From positions 1 to 5,871 of the forward strand of contig JAMCTO010000082.1 of NCBI GenBank assembly GCA_023381095.1: a stretch of 5,871 nucleotides of DNA, given 5' to 3'. The position numbers and the translations under genes were made by a program. The notes under the pieces were generated by a model. That model saw only the letters and a list, made by a program, of their open reading frames with translations. It was not told the DNA's origin and did not search any database. Origin of the DNA: Bacillota bacterium. GTDB taxonomy: Bacteria > Bacillota > Sulfobacillia > Sulfobacillales > Sulfobacillaceae. Positions 1 to 5,871 of this stretch are shown here, in pieces; within the stretch, counting starts at the first letter, position 1; every line of letters starts with the position of its first letter.

Positions 1-669
1 CCCTTTCGCCCTGGCGGTCTGAATATAGTCTTGGACTAAGGTCTCAGACATCGACGAGCGCATATATCGCCCCCACCCGGCTACCGAACCTATCACCAGC
101 ACAGATACCGGCAATACCATGTGCAGGAGATAGGACCCCAGGGTGGCGTGCGCTAGCAGCGGATTATACAATCCTCCCGAAGGAAACCAGCCTAAATTAA
201 TAGCGAAAATAGACACCATGAGAACCCCTAACCAAAAAGTCGGCATCGCATATAAGAAATAGAGCAAGGCCGTGAGCGCATGATCGACTGCATGGTCGCG
301 ATGGACCGCTTGATAGGTTCCCACAACAATGGCGAGCACATGGGAAATCGCAATCGCTGTCACCACTAAAATTAGGGTACGTGGTAAATTGACCGCAATC
401 AAACTCGCTACACTCTGGTGATACGAATACGCATATCCAAAGTTGCCGCGAACCAATTGCCCTAGCCACACAGCATATTGCACCCATAAGGGTTTATTCA
501 GTCCTAGTGACCGATTGATTTGGGCGATGAGCGCCGGAGTCGCCTTATTGCCCAACATGACCACCGCAGGGCCGCCGGGAACCACATGAATTAATGTGAA
601 GCTGGCGATGGACAGGAGAATGAGTGTAGGAATGGCCTGAAGCAACCGGCTGAAGGCGTATTTCATCAT
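1..669 (-). CDS. ABC transporter permease, DppB/OppB type, C-terminus missing (partial at left edge)
   Basis: This is the second membrane subunit of the peptide-type importer. It starts with tandem ATG codons at 669 and 666. The first overlaps the previous gene's TGA by ATGA and has GGGGAGG 8 bases upstream. The 223 visible codons run in frame to position 1; about 85-115 residues are missing compared with the usual 305-340. Membrane segment 1 (about 8-29) is followed by the family motif HVVPGGPAVVMLG (28-40), SLGLNKPLWVQY (54-65) and WLGQLVRGNFGYAYS (68-82). Further segments fall near 98-118, 132-158 and 180-200. The visible end, MSETLVQDYIQTARAKG (207-223), is the first part of the EAA loop that contacts the ATPase. 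It pairs with the C-type permease to form the channel. ATPase genes are not seen and may follow to the left. The family call is secure; the substrate is unknown. Confidence 0.94.
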   Translation of the reverse strand, partial: MMKYAFSRLLQAIPTLILLSIASFTLIHVVPGGPAVVMLGNKATPALIAQINRSLGLNKPLWVQYAVWLGQLVRGNFGYAYSYHQSVASLIAVNLPRTLILVVTAIAISHVLAIVVGTYQAVHRDHAVDHALTALLYFLYAMPTFWLGVLMVSIFAINLGWFPSGGLYNPLLAHATLGSYLLHMVLPVSVLVIGSVAGWGRYMRSSMSETLVQDYIQTARAKG

Positions 670-1607
670 AACGGCTTCCTCCCCTGGTCAGTCGAACTGA
701 GTCGCGTATCCAGCGCCGCTCGCAATCCATCTCCAATGAAACTTATCGAAAGAATAGTCCACAAGACAGCAAACCCTGGAGGGTAAACGAGCCACCAAGC
801 ATGTTGAGGCAAATAAGCCATCGAATCCGCCAGCATGGCACCCCAATTCGGAATCGGCGGCGGCAGGCCCATGCCTAGAAAACTTAAACTGGCGATGACC
901 AACACTGCATCGGCCACCATAAAGGTCGTGGCCACGATGACGGTCCCCAAGATATTCGGAAAGAGATGCTTAAGCGCAATGTGAATAGGTCCCGCACCGA
1001 TGGCCACAGCAGATTCTACAAATAGCCGCCCCTTTAAACTCAGCACTTCAGCCCGCACCAATCGGCTGACGCCGTGCCACGAAGTAAATGCTATCAACAA
1101 AATCAGTAGACTGGGGCTCGGGGTCACCAATGAATCCAGAAAAATCAGCAAAAAGAGGCCCGGAATTGCCCTTAATAAGTCCACCACGCGCATCATTAAC
1201 GCGTCAACCCACCCGCCGACATAGCCCGCCACTATCCCATAAATAATCCCAATCATCATGGCTGACAGAGCAGCGGCAAACCCGACTTCTAAAGAGGTCT
1301 GCCCCCCGAGCATCAAACGGGCTAACATATTGCGGCCCAAGTTATTCGTGCCGAGAGGGAAACGCACCGAAGGTGGTTTTAAAATTGTTGTCAGATGCAA
1401 AGCGTAGGGATTGGCATCGTAAAGTAAAGGCCCTAGGAAAGAAAAGCCCGTGAGCAAGATGATGCCGACCACTCCCCACCGAGCCAGAGGATGGTGCCAA
1501 AAAATCCTGTGGAACCGGGAAACACCTTGATTACCCAACAGTTCCGCAGATTCTCGTGCCGCCGCTTCACTTATTGTCGTCTCGGTATCGAGCACCTGGC
1601 ATCGCAT
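666..1607 (-). CDS. ABC transporter permease, DppC/OppC type
   Basis: This is one of two inner-membrane permease subunits of the importer. It has 313 residues from ATG 1607, usual for the family. A soluble N-terminal tail (about 1-42) is followed by a first membrane segment (about 43-63) and the OppC_N-type signature PLGTNNLGRN (84-93). Five further membrane segments are expected, at roughly 105-130, 140-158, 163-178, 220-245 and 270-292. The cytoplasmic EAA loop that docks on the ATPase is FVESAVAIGAGPIHIALKHL followed by FPN (196-218). LSFLGMGLPPPIPNWGAML (241-259) and GDGLRAALDTRL (292-303) are also typical. The start is uncertain. AAAGGAG abuts ATG 1607 with no spacer, and GTG 1595 (309 residues) lies 12 bases from it. 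No earlier start exists before the in-frame TAA of the binding-protein gene. The stop TGA overlaps the next gene's ATG. The gene comes before the B-type permease, the reverse of the common order. Substrate is unknown. Confidence 0.94.
   Translation of the reverse strand: MRCQVLDTETTISEAAARESAELLGNQGVSRFHRIFWHHPLARWGVVGIILLTGFSFLGPLLYDANPYALHLTTILKPPSVRFPLGTNNLGRNMLARLMLGGQTSLEVGFAAALSAMMIGIIYGIVAGYVGGWVDALMMRVVDLLRAIPGLFLLIFLDSLVTPSPSLLILLIAFTSWHGVSRLVRAEVLSLKGRLFVESAVAIGAGPIHIALKHLFPNILGTVIVATTFMVADAVLVIASLSFLGMGLPPPIPNWGAMLADSMAYLPQHAWWLVYPPGFAVLWTILSISFIGDGLRAALDTRLSSTDQGRKPL
678..684 (-). promoter_or_regulatory. Ribosome-binding site of the B-type permease, inside the C-type permease gene
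   Basis: GGGGAGG lies in the last codons of the upstream permease gene, 8 bases before ATG 669. With the ATGA overlap it supports coupled translation and equal amounts of the two permease subunits. It also favours ATG 669 over the adjacent ATG at 666. Confidence 0.75.
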
Positions 1608-1614
1608 CTCCTTT
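1608..1614 (-). promoter_or_regulatory. Oddly placed ribosome-binding site at the C-type permease start
   Basis: AAAGGAG directly touches ATG 1607 (spacer 0), lies 5 bases from an out-of-frame ATG at 1602, and lies 12 bases from an in-frame GTG at 1595. The best-spaced start opens an 11-codon reading frame (MPGARYRDDNK) ending in TGA at 1569-1567, inside the permease gene. Either the permease starts at 1607 or 1595 with non-ideal spacing, or the small frame is a competing or leader start. The site itself is clear; which start it serves is not. Confidence 0.5.
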
Positions 1615-1637
1615 GCGAATCCCCTGACACGTAATCC

Positions 1638-3368
1638 TTAGTGACTAATCCACCAATATTGGGGCGAAATCGCATCCGTAAAGTTGTTAGTGGATGAGAC
1701 TACCCCGTGCACGGTCTTTTGCACTTCCCCGAGTCCTTCAGGCACCGGCATCCATAAATTGGGCAAGTGCTGCGCCGCAAATACTTGATATGCATCCAAC
1801 GCCTGCTGCGACACACTCGGTGTGGGCTGAGGGGCATGGGTATCCGCAATCAAGGCGTTCATTTTCGGATTCGAGTAACCATAGAAGTTTCCGCCCCCAT
1901 TAGCGGAGTACATCGCGCCGCCAGTTGGGTAACTTCCCCCGAAGCTCAACCCTAAACCTGTCTGCACCTGCCACTTTGTGGGCTGATGGTGATATTGCAG
2001 CATTGTAGCGAATGGCAGAGGGCTTAATGCGACATGAATACCTTCCTTGGCCCAGTCTTGTTGCATAATTTGGACCATGGCTAAAGTCGTGCTGCTGCCT
2101 GAATCATATTCCATATCAAAAGACAGCTGCTGACCCTTGCTATTCGTCATGATGCCGTGCACCAAGTGCCAGCCATTTTTCTCCAGCAACTTCTGGCCCT
2201 GTTGGATATTATAGGGATAAAGCGGTTTCGTCAGTTGGGGTGCCAAAAACGTGTTAGGGTGCAAGGGAACCGGACCCGTTCCGGGGACCCCCATGCCGTT
2301 GTACAAGGCTTGAATAATCGCCCGTTGATCGATCCCCATTTGCATGGCTTGACGGACAGGCAATGAACGCAACACGCTCCCGACCTGAGGACTCTTAAAG
2401 TTCAAGATCGTCCGATCAATATTATAGCCATACGCCGTATGGAGCGTATCGTTGGTCAGCTGGCTGCGTACGCCGTACATGGACAAAGGCAAGTAACCCA
2501 CTTGAACGGTACCAGTTTTTAAGCCGTTGACTTCCGACGTTTCCGATGTCTGGTAGGCGAGCACAAATTTATTAATGTAAGGTCTATGCCCATCATAGTG
2601 ACTATTGGGAGTAAAGGTCCATGAAACGTTTTGATCTACACCCGTCAGACGGAAGGGCCCATCTATGACTTTGAAGAAACTCACGTTATTCCCGTTGCTC
2701 GCCAAATAACTCAGTTCTTGGTCTACATTATTCGGATAGCGATTCCATGCCTGTTCCGGCAGCGGTACAAAGTCTGCCAACCCATTATATTCAAACCACA
2801 TCTGGTTCACGGGATTGGTAAGGGTAATCTGAAACTCATGGGATCCGAGAACCTTAAAGCTTTTGATCATCTGGGGCACCCCACCGGACCCGGCCCCCAC
2901 AAAGGGCCACGGTGCTGGAGCATTGGGCGAACTGGCCGCTTGGATAAGATGCCAGGTAAACTGGACATCTTGTGCCGTCACGGGCGTTCCATCCGACCAG
3001 TCCCACTTCGGATTCATTTTGACGGTATAGACCGTGCCCGTTTTGTTCCAGGTAATGGCGCTCGCAATGCTCCGCGCATAATCAATCGTGCCATTGGGAG
3101 CGATATGGAAAAGCCCTTTATACATGAGGCTTGCCGCCCACGCATCATATAGGCTGTTATACGCCACAGGCCTCAGAGGAAGATACCAGTTAATGGCGAC
3201 AAGAGGCCCTAGAGCCTGAATAATCGTGCCGCCATGCACGGGCTTATTCGCTGTCGCTGCAGGAGGCGTGGTTGTCGCAGACGTTCCGCATCCTGCCAAA
3301 GAAACCAAAGCGAGACCTATTGCCGATACCACGGTAGCCGGTATGGTTAACCGCCCGAGTGCTTTCAT
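1638..3368 (-). CDS. ABC transporter substrate-binding lipoprotein, family 5 (peptide/nickel type)
   Basis: This is an extracytoplasmic solute receptor that delivers ligand to the permease pair encoded next to it. It has 576 residues, normal to slightly long for SBP_bac_5 proteins. Residues 1-27 form a lipoprotein signal: K2 and R6, a hydrophobic core, then lipobox LAGC with Cys27 as the predicted lipidation site. A Thr/Pro/Ala-rich linker (29-41) precedes the folded domain. Family landmarks are YTVKMNPKWDWSDGTPVTAQDV (split: YTVKMNP 114-120, KWDWSDGTPV 121-130, TAQDV 131-135), VRQAMQMGIDQ (338-348), GTGPVP (363-368) and YNIQQGQKLLEKNGW (386-400). By hand count it has 19 D, 11 E, 20 K and 11 R, an unusually low charge content. 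ATG 3368 is set by AAGGAGG six bases upstream. The gene ends in TAA, 30 bases before the C-type permease. The ligand cannot be read from sequence: oligopeptide, dipeptide, metal chelate or oligosaccharide are all possible in this family. Confidence 0.95.
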   Translation of the reverse strand: MKALGRLTIPATVVSAIGLALVSLAGCGTSATTTPPAATANKPVHGGTIIQALGPLVAINWYLPLRPVAYNSLYDAWAASLMYKGLFHIAPNGTIDYARSIASAITWNKTGTVYTVKMNPKWDWSDGTPVTAQDVQFTWHLIQAASSPNAPAPWPFVGAGSGGVPQMIKSFKVLGSHEFQITLTNPVNQMWFEYNGLADFVPLPEQAWNRYPNNVDQELSYLASNGNNVSFFKVIDGPFRLTGVDQNVSWTFTPNSHYDGHRPYINKFVLAYQTSETSEVNGLKTGTVQVGYLPLSMYGVRSQLTNDTLHTAYGYNIDRTILNFKSPQVGSVLRSLPVRQAMQMGIDQRAIIQALYNGMGVPGTGPVPLHPNTFLAPQLTKPLYPYNIQQGQKLLEKNGWHLVHGIMTNSKGQQLSFDMEYDSGSSTTLAMVQIMQQDWAKEGIHVALSPLPFATMLQYHHQPTKWQVQTGLGLSFGGSYPTGGAMYSANGGGNFYGYSNPKMNALIADTHAPQPTPSVSQQALDAYQVFAAQHLPNLWMPVPEGLGEVQKTVHGVVSSTNNFTDAISPQYWWISH

Positions 3369-3450
3369 GATGAGCCTCCTTATATAGAAAACAGCAAACC
3401 TTGCCTCAGTCCGTGTGCCCTTATCAAGAATAGATATTTTCGAAGACGTC
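3369..3450 (-). other. 82-base spacer between tldE and the binding-protein gene
   Basis: This is the largest non-coding stretch in the window. It is A/T-rich in the tldE-proximal third (ATATCTATTC) and ends in a strong ribosome-binding site. I found no G/C-rich stem followed by a T run, so no intrinsic terminator is supported. The only hairpin is a 4-bp GCAA/TTGC stem before TGTTTTC, which is too weak to count. Hexamers resembling -10 boxes (TATTCT, GATAAG) have no matching -35 box at 16-18 bases. The transporter genes may therefore be read through from tldDE, or may use a promoter I cannot recognise. Confidence 0.45.
3375..3381 (-). promoter_or_regulatory. Strong ribosome-binding site of the binding-protein gene
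   Basis: AAGGAGG, a perfect match to the 16S anti-Shine-Dalgarno core, sits 6 bases (CTCATC) before ATG 3368. It is the best-placed site in the window. This fits the high amount of binding protein needed relative to permease, and it fixes the start of the lipoprotein. Confidence 0.85.
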
Positions 3451-4791
3451 CTACTGTTTCAGGGCCACATCAACACGATCAATCAACAGCGGGGGAATAT
3501 TTCCTGGCGCAGCTTGCATCATACCTTGAGTGACCCACTGAGCTTCCTGCCCCACCTCCAGCAACTGGCCATGCAGCGCTTCAAAGGCATTCACACTAAT
3601 GACCGCGTTCTTCACGCGACCAACAACGACCCCATTTTCAACCCAGTACAAATCGCTGGCATTACCCGCAATATCCCCACGCATTGGATTCGTCGGCCTT
3701 CCCCCAATCCATCCATTCAAGACGAGGAGTTGAGGGAATCTGCTCAGTAATTGAGAGAACGACGCCGAACCTGGCCGGACCATCAAGTTAGCCGGCAACG
3801 ATTGGATTGGCGCATTGAATGAAGTGCGATAGCCCATGCCGACGGGTTCATGACCTAACCGGCGCGAGGCATCCCGATCCAATACAAAATGTTTGAGTAT
3901 CCCTTCAGCAATTAAAGGATGGCGACTTGTAGCCGTTCCTTCATCATCAAATGGCCCTGTTTGAGGCCCGTCTGGCACTGCCGCATCGCTAAATAAGCTG
4001 AGCATAGAGGACAATATCTGCTGATCCTGCTGAGACTTCCATGGAGAGTTGCCTGCCACGAGGGCTGGGCCGGACAACCGCGCCAGAACAGGTCCCAATA
4101 ATCCCATCGCAACCGGCGGTAAAAACACGGTGGGATACTGTCCACTTTCAATAGTTCTCCGAGAATTTCCCCATTGGAAGCGCTCTCGCAGATCGTTTAT
4201 GAGTGAGGCGGTGTCAGGAATCCCGTCTCCCTTTATCCGTACGCCAGACACCCCGTGAAAGTCGGTGCCGTCCACCTGCCGCCCTCCCGCAGTCACTTCC
4301 CAATATCCATGCAACCATGCGGCTTGCCCTCCGAGGGAAGTCACAAAATGCGTCGTTCTTTCGTAATAGGAAACCGTTACCGAGGGACGAAAATCCGGGG
4401 ATAATTCTTGAAGATTCTCATAAAGATGCCGGAGAGTGACTTCCATCTTCGGAAGCATCTGTGGGTCCCAGTGGGATTTTGACACATACATGCGGCCCCC
4501 GGGAACCTCGGACACGTCCATTGATGTCTCCGGGCCGCTCAGAGCGGCTAATCGGGCTTCTCTCAACAAATTGTCCCATGCATCGGTCCGCGAAGCCGCC
4601 AACCCAAGCCGTCCATTGCAAACCACCCGCACAGCACGCAGGTGCTCGGATCCATGGCGCACGACAGGAGATTGACCGCCGTGCATGGTCATCGACCACG
4701 ATTGACGGGAAAATTCTCCCGCATCTCCAAGGTCCGTTACCGCCCATTTAATTTGGTCGATCGTCCCAGGTTGTATACCAAATTCTATCAT
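3451..4791 (-). CDS. tldE: TldE/PmbA-like protease partner subunit (non-catalytic)
   Basis: This is the second subunit of the TldD/TldE heterodimer. It shares TldD's fold and helps form the closed proteolytic chamber. From ATG 4791 it has 446 residues, close to E. coli PmbA/TldE (about 450). Family landmarks are PFDDEGTATSR at 280-290 followed by LIAEGILKHFVLD (293-305) and ASRRLG (308-313), then a Gly/Asn-rich stretch (359-380) and LYWVENG (381-387). The region matching TldD's HExxxH (about 222-248, VFLPPVAMGLLG onward) has no His-Glu pair, as expected for the inactive partner. I chose ATG 4791 because it gives a 4-base ATGA overlap with tldD, has a G-rich ribosome-binding tract 8 bases upstream, and yields the family length. 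A GTG at 4815 would add eight residues but has no Shine-Dalgarno sequence in front. The gene ends in TAG. The N-terminal half is more divergent from E. coli than the C-terminal half. Function as a TldD partner follows from family and adjacency. Confidence 0.93.
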   Translation of the reverse strand: MIEFGIQPGTIDQIKWAVTDLGDAGEFSRQSWSMTMHGGQSPVVRHGSEHLRAVRVVCNGRLGLAASRTDAWDNLLREARLAALSGPETSMDVSEVPGGRMYVSKSHWDPQMLPKMEVTLRHLYENLQELSPDFRPSVTVSYYERTTHFVTSLGGQAAWLHGYWEVTAGGRQVDGTDFHGVSGVRIKGDGIPDTASLINDLRERFQWGNSRRTIESGQYPTVFLPPVAMGLLGPVLARLSGPALVAGNSPWKSQQDQQILSSMLSLFSDAAVPDGPQTGPFDDEGTATSRHPLIAEGILKHFVLDRDASRRLGHEPVGMGYRTSFNAPIQSLPANLMVRPGSASFSQLLSRFPQLLVLNGWIGGRPTNPMRGDIAGNASDLYWVENGVVVGRVKNAVISVNAFEALHGQLLEVGQEAQWVTQGMMQAAPGNIPPLLIDRVDVALKQ

Positions 4792-4806
4792 TGACGGCGC
4801 CCCCCC
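4788..4806 (-). other. tldD-tldE junction: G7 tract and ATGA start/stop overlap
   Basis: Seven consecutive G on the coding strand (4806 to 4800) encode the Val-Gly-Gly near the TldD C-terminus. They end 8 bases before the tldE ATG (4791-4789), so they can serve as its G-rich ribosome-binding site. The tldD stop TGA (4790-4788) shares bases with that ATG. In the tldD frame the tract is read as GTG GGG GGG, so its register is G GGG GGG, the X XXY YYZ pattern of -1 slippery sites. A -1 shift here enters the tldE frame, which is open from just after a TGA at 4821-4819. The sequence facts are direct; any frameshifting is inference. Confidence 0.5.
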
Positions 4807-5871
4807 ACTAAACACCGTTCAATGCGAAGGGATGGAGCATGGTGACTAACAGGAAGGGGCATCTGCCCCGCCTTGCCGCATCCACCCCCCGATTCGTAAC
4901 GGGTAAAGTCATTCCCTACCGCAGTAATTTGCGCTAGCGTGCTAAAGACATTGCCCGTCAAGACCGCGTTGCGTAGAGGCCGCGTCACTTGACCATTTTC
5001 AATCAGGTATGCCTCGGCCGCCAAAAAAGTGAAGAGCTCGCCATTGGTTTGACCACCTAAGCTACCCTTGGCATAGATGCCCTTGCCAATGCCCTGAAAC
5101 AAATCGTCCAATGCAGTGGTCCCCGGTGCAATCACGGTATTACGCATGCGCACAATCGGTGGAAAGCGATAATGCAGAGCCCGTGCATTCCCCGTCGGAG
5201 TTTCGCCTAACCGTGCGGCTGTTTCACGAGAATGCAAACGCCCGACCAATACGCCATCTTTAATGAGGTCGACATCTTCTGCTGCCACGCCCTCATCATC
5301 AATCGGTAGATAACCCCGGCTGCCTAGATCTCGACCGGTATCATAGATATGAAGATTTTCCGGGCCGAAGTGGCGACCCAGATACATTTCACCCAATAGG
5401 CCGGGGTCTCCCACTTGCCCATCCGCCTCACTCAAGTGACCGAACGCTTCGTGAGCAAATACCCCCGCCAATTGCGGGTCAACCACGACGGTATATTCTC
5501 CCCCCACAATTTCTGGCGCATCCAATAGGGACGCGGCCGTTATTGCCGCATCGTGCACAGCATCATCGAGTTGCCGCACGACACCAAAATCATTGGACGA
5601 TCCAAAGGACACCCCACGCTGCGCCACGCCTTGACGGTCGCGGGCCACGACGATGATATTACCGCCTAAATCAAGTTTTTCTTGCTCGATTGCCGTACCG
5701 TGATTATTGGCAAACCACAAATGCCGATATCGGTCAAAATAGCGTGTGGTCACCGATTTGATCGTGGGATGGGCACTGTGAGCGATATCAGCGTAATGCC
5801 GTAACAGGGCCCCCTTACTGTCTAACGACACCGCGAGAGGATTTTCTTTAACATCTAGTCGCTGTATCAAC
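4788..5871 (-). CDS. tldD: TldD-like zinc metalloprotease subunit, N-terminus missing (partial at right edge)
   Basis: This is the catalytic subunit of the TldD/TldE protease, a cytoplasmic heterodimer that in other bacteria cleaves unfolded or small peptides, removes the microcin B17 leader and helps degrade the CcdA antitoxin. About 360 C-terminal residues are visible. E. coli TldD has about 481 residues, so roughly 120 are cut off by the window edge, and the first visible TTG codon is not the real start. Numbering from that codon, HEAFGH (an HExxxH zinc/catalytic motif) is at 140-145, IDDEG at 190-194, TPTGN at 224-228, AEAYLIENG at 285-293, and the conserved late Cys in GGGCGKAGQ is Cys331. 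In E. coli TldD the two His and the Cys bind zinc and the Glu is catalytic, and all are present here. HEAFGH differs slightly from E. coli HEAVGH. The stop TGA overlaps the tldE start by ATGA, which suggests translational coupling. No frameshift or missing key residue is seen. Family assignment is very secure; the natural substrate is unknown. Confidence 0.95.
   Translation of the reverse strand, partial: LIQRLDVKENPLAVSLDSKGALLRHYADIAHSAHPTIKSVTTRYFDRYRHLWFANNHGTAIEQEKLDLGGNIIVVARDRQGVAQRGVSFGSSNDFGVVRQLDDAVHDAAITAASLLDAPEIVGGEYTVVVDPQLAGVFAHEAFGHLSEADGQVGDPGLLGEMYLGRHFGPENLHIYDTGRDLGSRGYLPIDDEGVAAEDVDLIKDGVLVGRLHSRETAARLGETPTGNARALHYRFPPIVRMRNTVIAPGTTALDDLFQGIGKGIYAKGSLGGQTNGELFTFLAAEAYLIENGQVTRPLRNAVLTGNVFSTLAQITAVGNDFTRYESGGGCGKAGQMPLPVSHHAPSLRIERCLVGGRRQ

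Noticed and set aside
197..736. Minus-strand frames at 197-487 and 545-736
   Set aside because: They are out-of-frame readings of the B-type permease gene, which is open from ATG 669 to position 1 with clear family motifs.
1605..1640. Stop-codon read-through fusing the binding protein to the C-type permease, since both are in the same frame
   Set aside because: The shared frame across 30 bases has a one-in-three chance. A secreted lipoprotein fused through a TAA has no supporting signal here.
2631..3152. A 173-codon open frame on the plus strand
   Set aside because: It lies wholly antisense to the binding-protein gene, whose protein matches family 5 throughout. The plus-strand translation resembles no family I know and has no ribosome-binding site that I see.
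3326..3344. ATACC/GGTAT inverted repeat within the signal-peptide codons of the binding protein
   Set aside because: Five-base arms with a nine-base loop inside coding sequence are expected by chance.
3383..3400. GCAA/TTGC hairpin followed by TGTTTTC as a terminator
   Set aside because: A 4-bp stem with a 3-base loop and an interrupted T stretch is too weak to support termination.
3415..3750. A 111-codon plus-strand frame covering the gap and the 3' end of tldE
   Set aside because: Antisense shadow of tldE. The translation shows no recognisable domain, and the gap is better explained as a leader for the binding-protein gene.
3912..4747. Minus-strand frames at 3912-4151 and 4418-4747 and plus-strand frames between 4049 and 4751
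   Set aside because: All overlap the well-supported tldE frame, and their compositions (Arg/Cys/Pro-rich) look like out-of-frame translation.
4792..4815. GTG 4815 as the start of tldE (adds eight residues)
   Set aside because: No Shine-Dalgarno sequence precedes it. ATG 4791 gives the ATGA overlap and usual family length.

Overview
All five genes in this window lie on the minus strand and read from high to low coordinates. In transcript order they are: the 3' part of a tldD-type metalloprotease gene, which runs off the right edge; a complete tldE/pmbA-type partner gene; a family-5 solute-binding lipoprotein gene; a DppC/OppC-type permease gene; and the first 223 codons of a DppB/OppB-type permease gene, which runs off the left edge. 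The spacings are -4, +82, +30 and -4 bases. I see no tRNA, rRNA, CRISPR array, insertion sequence or convincing intrinsic terminator. No stretch above 300 bases lacks a gene.

The host is most likely a Gram-positive bacterium (Bacillota-like). The binding protein is a lipoprotein with a clear lipobox and has a perfect AAGGAGG ribosome-binding site, and base composition is moderate. The binding protein has very few charged residues (about 10.6% D+E+K+R by my count, against about 18% in the TldE-like protein). This fits a surface protein of an acidophile, for example a Sulfobacillus or Alicyclobacillus relative. The lineage is inference from style; no marker gene here settles it.

Right half (3451-5871): TldD and TldE form a heterodimeric intracellular zinc protease. 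TldD carries the metal site (HEAFGH and a late Cys in a GGGCGK context). TldE has the same fold without the metal ligands. The two genes overlap by ATGA. A G7 tract lies in the last codons of tldD, in a register that could in principle allow -1 slippage into tldE.

Left half (1-3368): this is a peptide/nickel-type (family 5) ABC importer cluster in the order binding protein, C-type permease, B-type permease. The permeases are reversed from the usual B-then-C order and overlap by ATGA. No ATPase gene is visible; it may lie beyond position 1.

Together the layout suggests, without proving it, a peptide uptake system transcribed with or just after an intracellular protease that attacks small or unfolded peptides. 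The families are all known. The second-look items are the overlaps, the G7 tract, the ambiguous start of the C-type permease, the reversed permease order and the charge-depleted binding protein.
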